Positions 27,253-36,336 of a stretch of DNA of 64,000 nucleotides are shown here, one piece after another. The stretch comes from Clostridium culturomicium (GTDB taxonomy: Bacteria; Bacillota; Clostridia; Clostridiales; Clostridiaceae). The notes beneath the pieces were generated by a model. It had not been told where the DNA came from, did not search any database, and saw only the letters and a list, made by a program, of their open reading frames with translations. The stretch covers positions 1 to 64,000 of the forward strand of contig NZ_CCXK01000014.1 in NCBI RefSeq assembly GCF_000821305.1, given 5' to 3'. Made by a program: the position numbers and the translations under genes. The stretch's first letter is position 1. The number at the start of each line of letters is the position of its first letter.

Positions 27253-27549
27253 ATGATTCAATTAAAAAATCAACTTTTACTCTCTGACATTTATGAGGAG
27301 ATCGTAGACCATTTTCAAGAGGATAAAATTAATTTTATAAAAACACTTGAGAACCACGCTAATATGAAACTCCTTATACCTCAAACTTTTTTATAATGCC
27401 TACTATTCTTCAACTGATCATCCTAGACAGTATTCCTTGTCCTCAATGCTAACTGCATTATTAGTTCAAATGATACTTGATATCTTTGAAACCAAACAGT
27501 TTATTAATATACTTAATTTATCTATAGAAAGAATAACATACTTTCTTTA
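27253..27549 (+). pseudogene. Decayed transposase N-terminus
   Basis: An AAGGAGG site and ATG at 27253 open 47 codons (LLLSDIYEEIVDHFQEDKIN region) that stop at 27396. The homology continues in the next frame after a T-run (FYNAYYSSTDHPRQYSLSSM and LLVQMILDI) to 27549. The order LSDIY, FYNAYYS, Y-L-S, LVQMILDI resembles the N-terminal DUF772-type region of IS1182/IS5-like DDE transposases. The catalytic domain is absent. Confidence 0.65.
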
Positions 27550-27900
27550 AGAAAATTAGTCTATTAAAGTCTATCAATAGTATTTAAAATTTCCATTTAA
27601 ATACCTTAGAACTACTTTAGCTTAAATTATTTAACTAGTTTTGCAATCGCCTACATGTATTTAGTTTTAATCTTTATCATTGGATACTATTATAACACAC
27701 TTATCATATTTTGTAATTATTGTAAATTAATATAAACCGTTCTGAATTCTTGATTTCAAAAACACTTTCTTAATTTGTATTTTAATAAGTAAAGCTAAAT
27801 CATCGATATATCTATAATATTAACTATATTTCACTCCACCTACTTCATTTTATAGATTAAATGCTGAATCCACTAACTACAATGAAAACTATAGTTAAAT
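27550..27900. other. Gene-free AT-rich stretch
   Basis: About 350 bases after the transposase relic and before the aspA stop. I see no gene, terminator or clear promoter. Probably remains of the inserted segment. Confidence 0.5.
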
Positions 27901-27966
27901 TTACTGCTCCTTCTTTAATAAATTTTTGCCTGATATACCTGGCTGGGTTAAATTAACTGGATCTAA
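27901..27966 (-). repeat. Original copy of the duplicated aspA 3' end
   Basis: Partner of the 25686-25751 repeat, here as the real end of the aspA coding sequence (QPGISGKNLLKKEQ and stop). Confidence 0.9.
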
Positions 27967-29346
27967 GATTGTTTTCAATTCTTCATCATTTAAAAGACCA
28001 TCTCTTAGGATTAATGTTCTTACTGATTCACCAGTACTGATGGCTTCCTTAGCAATCCTTGAAGCCACTGCATAACCAACGTGTGGACAAATAGCTGTAA
28101 TAATTCCAACACTATTTTCTACAAGTTCTCTGCATCTATCTTCATTTGCTGTAATACCCTTAACACAATTGTCTATAAAGGTATCCACTGCATAAGCTAA
28201 AGTGTCAATGGATTGGAATAGGTTATAGAAAATTATTGGTTCAAAAGCATTAAGCTCTAACTGCCCTGCTTCTGCTGCCATTGTAATTGTTACGTCATTT
28301 CCTATGATATTGAAAGCAACCTGATTAACCACTTCAGGAATTACTGGGTTTACCTTTCCTGGCATAATTGAGGAACCATTTTGTTTTGCTGGAAGGTTAA
28401 TTTCTCCAAAGCCTGTTCTTGGTCCTGAAGACATTAATCTTAAGTCATTTGCAATTTTAGAAAGAGTTACCGCACATGCCTTAACTGCCCCTGATACTGA
28501 AACAAATGGGTCAACATTTTGAGTTGCATCAATTAAGTCATCTGCTTGAACTAGGTCCATACCACATATCTTTGAAAGATTTGGAACTATCTTTTTCAAA
28601 TAATCTGTATCTGCATTAATTCCTGTTCCAACTGCTGTACCACCCATATTTAGTTCTTTCATCTCAACCTTTACCTTTTGTATCCTTTTAATGTCTCTCT
28701 TAACGGCAACAGAGTATGCTCTAAACTCTTGTCCTAAACGAATTGGCACTGCATCCTGCATCTGAGTTCTACCCATCTTTATTACATGATCAAACTCCTC
28801 TGCTTTTTCACAAAATGCATCATATAATCTATTTAATTCTCTCTCAAGGTTATTTAATAATTTTAAAGAAGTCATCTTACCTGCTGTTGGAATTACATCG
28901 TTAGTAGATTGTCCATAGTTAACATGGTCATTAGGGTGAACTATAGAATAGTCTCCCTTTTCTCCTCCTAAAATTTCAATGGCACGATTTGCAATAACCT
29001 CATTGGCATTCATATTTAAAGAAGTTCCTGCTCCTCCTTGAATTGGGTCTACAATAAATTCTCCATGAAGCTTGCCTTCTAAAATTTCATCACAAGCCTT
29101 AATAATTGCATATGCTATTCTTTTATCTAATACACCAATTTCACTATTTGTCATTGCTGATGCCTTTTTAATATATGCCAAGCTATTTATTATTTCTGGA
29201 TGAATGAATAATCCAGTTATTCTAAAGTTCTCCGCTGCTCTTAATGATTGAACTCCATAATATACGTTCTCTGGAACATTTTTTATCCCAATGGAATCCT
29301 TTTCAGCACGAAACTCCATACCCTCAACATAAATTTTATTTATCAT
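27901..29346 (-). CDS. aspA: Aspartate ammonia-lyase
   Basis: A 481-residue member of the aspartase/fumarase superfamily: signature GSSIMPGKVNPVIPEVVNQV, HPNDHVNYGQSTNDVIPTA, and GRTQMQDAVPIRLGQEF. It converts aspartate to fumarate plus ammonia in the cytoplasm. The N-terminal (ENVYYGVQSLRA) and C-terminal layout favour aspartase over class II fumarase. Start 29346 has GGGGG seven bases upstream; a longer form from 29373 is less likely. Divergent from a LysR gene, which is the probable regulator. Confidence 0.92.
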   Translation of the reverse strand: MINKIYVEGMEFRAEKDSIGIKNVPENVYYGVQSLRAAENFRITGLFIHPEIINSLAYIKKASAMTNSEIGVLDKRIAYAIIKACDEILEGKLHGEFIVDPIQGGAGTSLNMNANEVIANRAIEILGGEKGDYSIVHPNDHVNYGQSTNDVIPTAGKMTSLKLLNNLERELNRLYDAFCEKAEEFDHVIKMGRTQMQDAVPIRLGQEFRAYSVAVKRDIKRIQKVKVEMKELNMGGTAVGTGINADTDYLKKIVPNLSKICGMDLVQADDLIDATQNVDPFVSVSGAVKACAVTLSKIANDLRLMSSGPRTGFGEINLPAKQNGSSIMPGKVNPVIPEVVNQVAFNIIGNDVTITMAAEAGQLELNAFEPIIFYNLFQSIDTLAYAVDTFIDNCVKGITANEDRCRELVENSVGIITAICPHVGYAVASRIAKEAISTGESVRTLILRDGLLNDEELKTILDPVNLTQPGISGKNLLKKEQ

Positions 29347-29422
29347 AACCAATACCCCCATCTTAGGAATCATTTCCTTTATCTGTTAACTCAATTATAA
29401 ATCTAGAAACCTATATAAACAA

Positions 29423-29461
29423 ATACATATATATTTATAATTTATATAAACATATATGTAT
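29423..29461. promoter_or_regulatory. Inverted repeat between aspA and lysR
   Basis: ATACATATAT (29423-29432) and ATATATGTAT (29452-29461) are a perfect 10-bp inverted repeat with a 19-base gap, in the divergent promoter region. A candidate LysR binding site, though the region is AT rich. Confidence 0.45.
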
Positions 29462-29544
29462 ATCTCTTGACATTTATTGTATAATGTATACAAAACAGTA
29501 AATAGTCTTAAATAGTTAAGTTTAACTTTAATGTGGAGGTATAT

Positions 29545-30498
29545 ATGTTTAGTTCTATGAAATATGTTTACGAGGTTTACAAGGAGAGAAGCTTCTCAAA
29601 AGCAGCCCAAAACCTTTATGTAAGCCAGCCATCTTTAAGTGCAACCATAAAAAAAACTGAAGATAAAATCGGTGCTCAAATCTTTGACCGCAGCACCAAT
29701 CCTATTCAGCTTACAGACGTGGGTAAACAATATATCAAATCCTTAGAAGAAATCATGGATATCCAAAACTCCTTTGATAACTATGTTAATAACTTAAACG
29801 AATTAAAAACAGGTCAATTAGCCATTGGGGGCAGCAACTTTTTTACTTCCTTTATCCTGCCTCCACTGATAACAGAATTTACCCATAAATACCCCTTAGT
29901 TAAAATCCACCTCATTGAGTCAGACACAGCAACCTTGAAAAATATGCTAATTCATGGTTCCTTAGATCTGGTTATAGATAACTATGACTTCTATGACCCT
30001 GCCTATAAAACTCAGATTTTTGCTCATGAAACCTTAGTTCTAGCCGTGCCAAAGAGACTTGAATCCAACAAGGCTGCTGAAAAATATCAGCTCACTTATA
30101 AAGATATAATCAACAAAAAACATTTAAAAGAAGAAACACCAACGGTGTCTTTAAAATTCTTTGAAAATGACCCTTTCATATTCCTTCGAAGAGGGAATGA
30201 TACAAGACGTCGTGCAGAAAAAATCTGTGAGGACCACGGACTTTCTCCAAAGGTTATCCTAAAGCTTGACCAACAGATTACCTCCTATAACGTAGCCTGC
30301 TATGGCATGGGAATAGCCTTTATCAGTGATACCTTAATTAATAAAACTAAGCCTGACCCAAATATAATCTTCTATAAACTAGATGACCCTTATGCAAAAA
30401 GAAATATCTATTTCTACCACAAGCAATCCAAATATGTCACTCGTGCCATGTCAGAATTTTTAAAGATTGTGGAGGCTAGAACTATTTCATCAAAATAA
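29545..30498 (+). CDS. LysR family regulator
   Basis: A 317-residue regulator with an N-terminal winged helix (RSFSKAAQNLYVSQPSLSAT, residues 15-34) and a periplasmic-binding-like effector domain (LAIGGSNFFTSFILPPLITE onwards). GGAGGTATAT precedes the ATG. The position next to aspA suggests control of aspartate, malate or citrate use. A two-way terminator follows. Confidence 0.9.
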   Translation: MFSSMKYVYEVYKERSFSKAAQNLYVSQPSLSATIKKTEDKIGAQIFDRSTNPIQLTDVGKQYIKSLEEIMDIQNSFDNYVNNLNELKTGQLAIGGSNFFTSFILPPLITEFTHKYPLVKIHLIESDTATLKNMLIHGSLDLVIDNYDFYDPAYKTQIFAHETLVLAVPKRLESNKAAEKYQLTYKDIINKKHLKEETPTVSLKFFENDPFIFLRRGNDTRRRAEKICEDHGLSPKVILKLDQQITSYNVACYGMGIAFISDTLINKTKPDPNIIFYKLDDPYAKRNIYFYHKQSKYVTRAMSEFLKIVEARTISSK

Positions 30499-30586
30499 GA
30501 TTTAAACCATATATTGTGCAAAAAAACACTGTGAAAATCTTGAAGAATATTAATAACCCCTTTCTATTTTCTGCCTTCATAATCAT

Positions 30587-30632
30587 AAAAAGAGCACTAC
30601 TTCTCATCCTTACTTGAAGTAGTGCTTTTCTT
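30587..30632. terminator. Bidirectional terminator
   Basis: AGCACTACTTC pairs with GAAGTAGTGCT, flanked by A and T runs, between the convergent lysR and transglutaminase-like genes. Confidence 0.85.
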
Positions 30633-30635
30633 AAA

Positions 30636-31856
30636 TTAATCCCATTTAAACTCAATGGATACATACCCACATAAAAACATTTCATCAATATTGTAATAAT
30701 AAGAGTACGCCCCTCCTGTCTGAGCTTCCTCATAGGCCTTATTTATGTTATCTTCTATGGTTACCGCATTATTATCAAAGTTCAAAATCTTATAAGTTAC
30801 GTTAGGTTTCCTTTGTATTATATCGCCCTTAATTGCCTGGGAAAAGCTATCATAATTCTTAACTACAATAATCTCGTTTCCATAGTCATCAAATTCCTTA
30901 AAACCAATATTATTAAAGGTATAATCATAGGTGTTACATTGTGGGTACTTCCCCTTTTCCCAGCTATGATTTTTTTGCATTTGATCATCTGTAACATTAA
31001 AGTAGGAATAACTAACCACTTCACTATTTGCCTCCATAACTGGATCATTCCAAGTTGGGTCTAGATGATAATACTCACCTTGAATTTTAACCAGATTCCA
31101 TCCGTGGCTTATATATGACTTGTTTTCTTCATTCCATCCATAGCCAGTAATGATCATTGATTCAATACCTGCTTCCTCAAGGAGAAGATTCATTGCAATA
31201 GCATATCCATGACACACTGCCACTCCATTAATAAGAGCGCTGTACGCAGTATAAGACTCCTCTGGCATATTATTAGTATATAGTCTTTCATCATATCTGC
31301 AATTTTTCACCAAATAATCATGAAGAGCCTTTTCCTTCTCATAATCCTTCATATCTGGAGTTGTAACTTCTGCAACTATATCTTTAACCTTCGCTCTTAC
31401 TTCTTGATCCTTTTTAAGCAGCACTTGTCTAGACTCTGGATACTGAAATTGAAAACTAACCATAGTTGTAGTTCCAAGTTTCTCTGTAGATATGGTACAG
31501 CTAAATCCTGGAGTTGCAACTGGATTATTCTCTAGAGCCTTATGATATACTTCATCACTAAAAATCTTAGTATCGTAGTTTTTCACCCCAACAGTAACAC
31601 TGTTTTGATAATTATTCAAAGCTTCTTCCACGATATCATAATAATCTTTATAGGTTTCAACATAACCAATGCTATTTGAAGCCTCTTGAAAATTAAGCTT
31701 ATCATCAACAAAAGCTTTAATATTATTAAGATTAGTGCTAAAATTCTTAGATAAATTTCTCTTAAGAACTGGCGATGATGTTATAACTATAAAAATAGCA
31801 ATAAGTAACCCTAAAATAATTACCCCATCTTTTAAATTACTATCATTCTTTTTCAT
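30636..31856 (-). CDS. Transglutaminase-like domain protein, membrane anchored
   Basis: A 406-residue protein with an N-terminal membrane anchor (residues 10-30, GVIILGLLIAIFIVITSSPV). A transglutaminase-type fold follows, with Cys in the GVAVCHGYAIAMNLLLEEAG block, His in YISHGWNLVKI and Asp in YHLDPTWNDP. These proteins are extracellular and may act as proteases or cross-linkers; no substrate can be named. GGGGG precedes the ATG. Confidence 0.85.
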   Translation of the reverse strand: MKKNDSNLKDGVIILGLLIAIFIVITSSPVLKRNLSKNFSTNLNNIKAFVDDKLNFQEASNSIGYVETYKDYYDIVEEALNNYQNSVTVGVKNYDTKIFSDEVYHKALENNPVATPGFSCTISTEKLGTTTMVSFQFQYPESRQVLLKKDQEVRAKVKDIVAEVTTPDMKDYEKEKALHDYLVKNCRYDERLYTNNMPEESYTAYSALINGVAVCHGYAIAMNLLLEEAGIESMIITGYGWNEENKSYISHGWNLVKIQGEYYHLDPTWNDPVMEANSEVVSYSYFNVTDDQMQKNHSWEKGKYPQCNTYDYTFNNIGFKEFDDYGNEIIVVKNYDSFSQAIKGDIIQRKPNVTYKILNFDNNAVTIEDNINKAYEEAQTGGAYSYYYNIDEMFLCGYVSIEFKWD

Positions 31857-32034
31857 TGTTCCCCCGCAAACACAATTATTCTTTATACTGAAATGGATTT
31901 AAAGTTTACTTAAAATATATTACCAACTTTATATAAATATTCTGTAAAGTTGTTCACTTTATTACACAATGTAATATACCACTAAAGAAAACTCCTTCTC
32001 ATTTCATTCCTATGGGTGCTTGAAGGGGAAGTCA

Positions 32035-32128
32035 GAGTACATAACTCATAGATGTACTCTCTGAAAGTTCTTCTGATCGAATCATAGATGCACTCTGTGA
32101 AAGTTCTGCTTACCAAATCGCAGATTTG
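32035..32128 (-). repeat. Tandem 36-bp repeats
   Basis: Two near-identical 36-bp units (32054-32089 and 32090-32125) and a partial third (from 32035), each with a CATAGAT or CGCAGAT core and GAAAGTTCT. They lie downstream of the membrane-protein gene. Confidence 0.65.
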
Positions 32129-32138
32129 GAGCATCACT
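32113..32138. repeat. Dispersed palindromic repeat, copy 1
   Basis: CCAAATC, three bases, GATTTGG, then a TCACTT box. The same pattern recurs at 33988 and 44665. Confidence 0.65.
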
Positions 32139-32229
32139 TTTGGAGCATCAATTTTGAAGCAGCATTTGGGGAGCATCTACTTTTGAGCATCCGCTTTGGG
32201 AGCATTCCCTTTGGAGCATCACTTTTGGA
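32129..32229 (-). repeat. 15-bp minisatellite
   Basis: About seven degenerate copies of a 15-base unit, minus-strand consensus CCAAAAGTGATGCTC. The stop codon of the gene at 32219 is the TGA of the first unit, so the array begins inside the end of the coding region. Confidence 0.75.
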
Positions 32230-33289
32230 ATGTCTCTTTTGAAGCCTTACTTACATTCCTTTTAAAATCAAATAGCATACATATGCCTCCAGCCACAATA
32301 ATTGCAGCCACATCCCCAATAGTTCTAATTGCTAAATCAACCATATCTCTTCTATAAATCAATGGCATAAATCCATTAAAACCAATGAGTATTACAGCTA
32401 AAAACACAGCTCCAAAAATTAAAAATCTTAAATACCAAGTCTTTCTGCATATATACCCTGTAGTCATTTCATACACAACACCAATAGATAGTCCCGTCAA
32501 TACTGCCCATACTAAGGTCTCAATAGCATGAGTTCCAAAGTAAGAATATATACTGAAGTATTTATACATTGCAATTCTTACAAGGAAAAAAACAAGTCCT
32601 ATAATGATTACATTTAAAGGAGAAAACTTATCCTTACTTCCTTTTCTCTCCTTTGCTTTACCTATATTCAAAGCATCTTCTTCTTTTTCTTCTTCCTGAA
32701 ATTCTTCTTCATTATCTTGATCTTGCGTTAAGGTTACAGCTTGCTTTAGTTCAACTGCTTGTCCTTCTATATCTTCTTCCGCTAAACTCAAAATATTATC
32801 AACAATTATACCAAGTTCATTGGTTTTGCTACTGTCTACATCCTTTACAGCACTGTAATCCTCTCCTTCAACTGAGGCTATTTCCTTATCCCTCGTACCA
32901 AGAAGAAGTCCTGATAAAATACCCAGAAATAATAAAGCCATACCATCAACTAAAGGATATGCAATCATGTCTGTAACGGTAACATGTGGCAGTGGCTCTA
33001 ATAAATACGCTGTCCATATTATGATTAAAAATAAACTAAATTTTAATCCTTTAAAAATCCTCTTGCCCTTCATATTCTTATCCATCAATAAAAATAAGGC
33101 TGCAATTGCAGTATAAAAGACACTTCCAAATGCAAGAAAACCTAAGAACTGAATGCCTCCATCTACAAAGATGCTTGGCCAAAGCAATGGTTCCTCCACT
33201 ATAGGTATAAAACCCTGTCCATATGCCCTAATTAGGGCTGTGAAAATACCAATTATAATCAACTTAAGAAAAGTCTCTAACTGCTTCAT
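32219..33289 (-). CDS. Multipass membrane protein of unknown function
   Basis: A 356-residue protein with two membrane halves (about four helices in residues 8-130 and four in 225-335) joined by an acidic linker (residues 140-215, Glu rich with EEEFQEEEKEED). I do not recognise a family. It starts MKQLETFLKL; the end merges with a minisatellite, which may make its C-terminal length variable between strains. It is divergent from the YtrA-like regulator gene. Confidence 0.75.
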   Translation of the reverse strand: MKQLETFLKLIIIGIFTALIRAYGQGFIPIVEEPLLWPSIFVDGGIQFLGFLAFGSVFYTAIAALFLLMDKNMKGKRIFKGLKFSLFLIIIWTAYLLEPLPHVTVTDMIAYPLVDGMALLFLGILSGLLLGTRDKEIASVEGEDYSAVKDVDSSKTNELGIIVDNILSLAEEDIEGQAVELKQAVTLTQDQDNEEEFQEEEKEEDALNIGKAKERKGSKDKFSPLNVIIIGLVFFLVRIAMYKYFSIYSYFGTHAIETLVWAVLTGLSIGVVYEMTTGYICRKTWYLRFLIFGAVFLAVILIGFNGFMPLIYRRDMVDLAIRTIGDVAAIIVAGGICMLFDFKRNVSKASKETFQK

Positions 33290-33432
33290 TTTAATCTACC
33301 TCTATCCTCTATAAAATAAACAACGAAAGAGAAGCTATTAACTTCTCTCTATGTCACTTCCTTAATGCTTTAAATTTATAACCATTATACCATACCTTGA
33401 AAATCATTATCCAATTATTTGTAATAAAACTG

Positions 33433-33493
33433 TTGACATTTTCCACAAGCCGTCATAGACTAATAGTACAACACCACATTACATGAGTAATGT
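33433..33493 (+). promoter_or_regulatory. Promoter and operator of the GntR-ABC operon
   Basis: A perfect -35 TTGACA (33433-33438), 17-base spacer and -10 TAGACT (33456-33461). Just downstream, ACATTAC, four bases, GTAATGT (33476-33493) is a perfect dyad in the expected position for repression by the YtrA-like protein encoded next. Confidence 0.75.
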
Positions 33494-33529
33494 AGTATAG
33501 TGCTAACGAAAATGAATGGAGGTTTACCC

Positions 33530-33937
33530 TTGAAGATTGATGCAAATAGTCTTAAACCTATTTATGTCCAAATAGCTGATGCTATTGAAGATGACATAAT
33601 CGACGATAAGCTTTCAGAAGGTTGTAGCTGCTACTCCCAGCTTATCATTGCAAAGGAACTGAAAGTTAATCCAGCTACAGCAGCTAAAGGAATTAACCTT
33701 CTGGTTTCCAGAGGTGTCCTAGAAAAACAAAGAGGTCAGGCAATGACCGTAGCAATAAATGCAAAGGAGAAGGTCATCATGAGACGAAAGGAAGAGGTCT
33801 TTGGAAAAATGGTAGAGGAACTTGTAACCACAGCAAAACAGCTGGATCTTCCAGAGGACTACGTATTACGAACTATACAGTCATATTATGAGGAAACGCC
33901 TTCTCATATTCATTCGAAGGAATGCTCTAAAGAGTAA
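33530..33937 (+). CDS. GntR family regulator, YtrA type
   Basis: A 135-residue protein: short GntR winged helix (PIYVQIADAIEDDIIDDKLS, then KELKVNPATAAKGINLLVSR) with only a short helical tail, as in the YtrA subfamily that controls ABC exporters. The TTG at 33530 is chosen because GGAGG (33518-33522) lies seven bases upstream; a GTG at 33500 would start before this site. It heads an operon with an ABC exporter, and the dyad upstream suggests autorepression. Confidence 0.87.
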   Translation: MKIDANSLKPIYVQIADAIEDDIIDDKLSEGCSCYSQLIIAKELKVNPATAAKGINLLVSRGVLEKQRGQAMTVAINAKEKVIMRRKEEVFGKMVEELVTTAKQLDLPEDYVLRTIQSYYEETPSHIHSKECSKE

Positions 33938-33948
33938 GTTCGAGGAAC

Positions 33949-34016
33949 TAAATCATAGATTTAGACTCTCACTTAACTTCATATTAACCAAATCAAAGAT
34001 TTGGATATTCACTTAT
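33949..34016. repeat. Dispersed palindromic repeat, two tandem copies
   Basis: TAAATCATAGATTTA followed by CTCTCACTT, and CCAAATCAAAGATTTGG (33988-34004) followed by ATTCACTT, with a 40-base period. The array ends at the AAGGAGG of the ABC ATPase gene, so it lies in the operon's mRNA. Confidence 0.7.
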
Positions 34017-34033
34017 AAGGAGGATAACAAATA

Positions 34034-34942
34034 ATGAGTATTGTAATATCAACAGAAAATCTGTGTAAAACTTACGAAGATAAGGCAGCTCTTAAAAATG
34101 TTAATTTAAATATAAATAGTAATGAACTTATTGGTCTTATTGGAACTAACGGCTCTGGAAAAACCACATTAATGAAGCTCCTTGCAGGACTTCTAGATAA
34201 AACTTCTGGTGCCATACAGGTGCTTGGTGAAGAACCAATGGATAACCTTAATGTTCTTGAAAACGTAGTATACACTTATCACGACTTGGAGCTCCCACCT
34301 GAGCAGCCTCTAAAAAATATTATTGGTTCCTATGAGTTAATGTATCCTAAATTCGATAGAACCTTTGCAGAAAAGCTGATGAAGCTGTTTAATTTAAATC
34401 CAAAAGCGAAATATAAAAGTCTTTCCCAAGGTATGATGAGCTTATTTAACTTCATCTGCGGACTTTCAACCCGTGCTGAAATCACCATGATGGATGAACC
34501 TATCCTTGGCATGGACGTTACTGTTAGAAAATCGGCTTACGAAATTCTGCTTCGTGATTACATGGAGCATCCAAGAACCATCATCATATCAAGCCATATT
34601 TTATCGGAACTTGAGGATATCTTATCAGAGCTGATAATTATAAATAAAGGTGAAGTTTTACTTCACGATAATATCGACAACATCAGGGATTCAGCTTACA
34701 GAGTTGATGGTGCTGAAGAGGCTTTAAATGCCTTTGCTTCAAACAAAAATATAATTTACAAAAGCACCAGCCCACTACACAGCTTCATGATAATAAAAGA
34801 AGACATCACTGAAAATGTGCAGACAGCTGCCAAGAACCATAACTTAAGCTTATCAAGAATCAGACCTGAAGAATTATATGTTTATCTGGCAGGCAATGCT
34901 TACGAGGAGGGAATGGAATGTTTATGGACAGAAGAGAACTAA
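34034..34942 (+). CDS. ABC transporter ATP-binding protein
   Basis: A 302-residue ATPase: Walker A GTNGSGKTTLMK (about residues 37-48), the signature is the variant SLSQGMMSLFNFICGLS, and Walker B is EITMMDEPILGMDV. The C-terminal 80 residues are the extension typical of YtrB/BcrA-like exporters. The downstream gene encodes the permease with a 25-base overlap. Probably exports or senses envelope-active compounds; the actual substrate is unknown. Confidence 0.92.
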   Translation: MSIVISTENLCKTYEDKAALKNVNLNINSNELIGLIGTNGSGKTTLMKLLAGLLDKTSGAIQVLGEEPMDNLNVLENVVYTYHDLELPPEQPLKNIIGSYELMYPKFDRTFAEKLMKLFNLNPKAKYKSLSQGMMSLFNFICGLSTRAEITMMDEPILGMDVTVRKSAYEILLRDYMEHPRTIIISSHILSELEDILSELIIINKGEVLLHDNIDNIRDSAYRVDGAEEALNAFASNKNIIYKSTSPLHSFMIIKEDITENVQTAAKNHNLSLSRIRPEELYVYLAGNAYEEGMECLWTEEN

Positions 34943-36288
34943 AAAATGCTTTAACCCTTTATAAAATAAAAAGTAAAGAATTCCGTTTAGCTAGATTAAT
35001 TTTATTCACTATACCTATATTTTTATTTATTGTTGATTTAATGGGAGTTTGTACTCAAGTATTTAACTATAATGACCAAATAACCTACTTAAGTCTAAGC
35101 ACATATAGTCAATTAATTTACTTCTTCACTCTATTAACTGTAATTGCTTCAGCCTTTGAGTACAAAAAATTCAATAGAGAACATGAAGTTTTACCTCAAA
35201 CCAACAAAAGCAGATTTTTATCCTATATCTTATATTACTATTCTCTCTTTTTAAAGGTATCTATTTTATCATTAGTCTTATATCTTACTCAATATGGAAT
35301 AATCTCTGCCATTGGTGGCTTCACTGGAAATGTACACTTTGCTTATGACTTCAGCTTAGGTTTCGTAATATGGGGCTTTATCGTAAACTTTATCTACGGA
35401 TGTTTAACAATTTCATTAATAATGCTTATCGGAGCTTTAGATAGGAAATGGTCTCTATTTTTTAGATTATCTCTTTTAGTGATTATACCTTTATTATTAT
35501 TTAATAGTTTATTCTTAGGAAAAAGCGTAATGAAGATTATCAGTTTTTGGACGAAGGAGCCTTCCCTTATTATCTTTACAATAAAAGCTATAACTCTTTG
35601 GATAGTCCTTTCTGGACTTGCATGGATAATTAATGCAAATACAGTTTATTTTAAAAATTCTAATGCTAAATATTCCAAAACCTCAATAGCTGTCATCTGC
35701 TGTGTCATAGCTTTAATGATAGTCGCTCCAATGTTCCTCTTTGGTGGCTTTACCTATCATACTGGTTATAATCAAGAGATTTCTACTTCTGAAAATGAGG
35801 CTCTGGATTATTCAAGCAAATATATCAACCTTCCAGTAGATGCTTCTCACCTAAAAAAAGGCGATACTATCAAGGTTGTGACTAACTGCAGATTTGAAGA
35901 CAATAAGATATCTATCGTTGATATTAATGCTGACGACTATGGTGATGTATTCTTCTACGGATTTGATAGCAAGGTTGAAGGTCTCGAAATAAGTTATGAC
36001 CTACCAGAACAAATGCATAATGAAATTAATATAACAAAATTTATTAATCCTAAGGTAACGGCTTCCCTTGAAGGAACTACTTTATATTTAAACTATGAGT
36101 ATGACAAAAATCAAAAGGTACTTTACCTAAGCCCTTATGGATTTATGGGACAGTTTAAAGCCTTTAAGGATAAGAACTATTTTAAAGATTTTATTGGAAC
36201 CAGTGGCGGAAACTACTATGGAAATGTATTTCTTTTAGCTGAAAATGGTATAGAAATCTCTATGCCCGTGTATTCACCAATAAATTAA
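34918..36288 (+). CDS. ABC exporter permease-like membrane protein
   Basis: A 456-residue protein: six or so hydrophobic helices in residues 20-275, then a C-terminal region of about 170 residues that reads as an extracellular beta domain. It overlaps the ATPase gene. GAGGAGGG precedes two nearby ATGs (34918 and 34924); either is possible. The extracellular domain is unusual for a simple YtrC-type permease and may bind ligand. Confidence 0.8.
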   Translation: MFMDRRELKNALTLYKIKSKEFRLARLILFTIPIFLFIVDLMGVCTQVFNYNDQITYLSLSTYSQLIYFFTLLTVIASAFEYKKFNREHEVLPQTNKSRFLSYILYYYSLFLKVSILSLVLYLTQYGIISAIGGFTGNVHFAYDFSLGFVIWGFIVNFIYGCLTISLIMLIGALDRKWSLFFRLSLLVIIPLLLFNSLFLGKSVMKIISFWTKEPSLIIFTIKAITLWIVLSGLAWIINANTVYFKNSNAKYSKTSIAVICCVIALMIVAPMFLFGGFTYHTGYNQEISTSENEALDYSSKYINLPVDASHLKKGDTIKVVTNCRFEDNKISIVDINADDYGDVFFYGFDSKVEGLEISYDLPEQMHNEINITKFINPKVTASLEGTTLYLNYEYDKNQKVLYLSPYGFMGQFKAFKDKNYFKDFIGTSGGNYYGNVFLLAENGIEISMPVYSPIN

Positions 36289-36336
36289 CTTACTATAGTG
36301 TACTAACTATTACCATAATTTTAAGGAGGACTACTA

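Noticed and set aside
29460..29490. TTGACA-TATAAT promoter for lysR
   Set aside because: TTGACA and TATAAT are both present but only seven bases apart, so they cannot form one promoter.
31982..32176. 64-codon open frame on the minus strand
   Set aside because: It runs through the tandem repeats and has no ribosome site; its open frame is a result of the repeat unit.
32035..32229. CRISPR array
   Set aside because: The units are contiguous, degenerate and of 15 and 36 bp without unique spacers, and no cas genes are near.
33500..33529. Upstream GTG start for the YtrA-like regulator
   Set aside because: The Shine-Dalgarno at 33518-33522 lies inside this extension, and the TTG at 33530 has ideal spacing.
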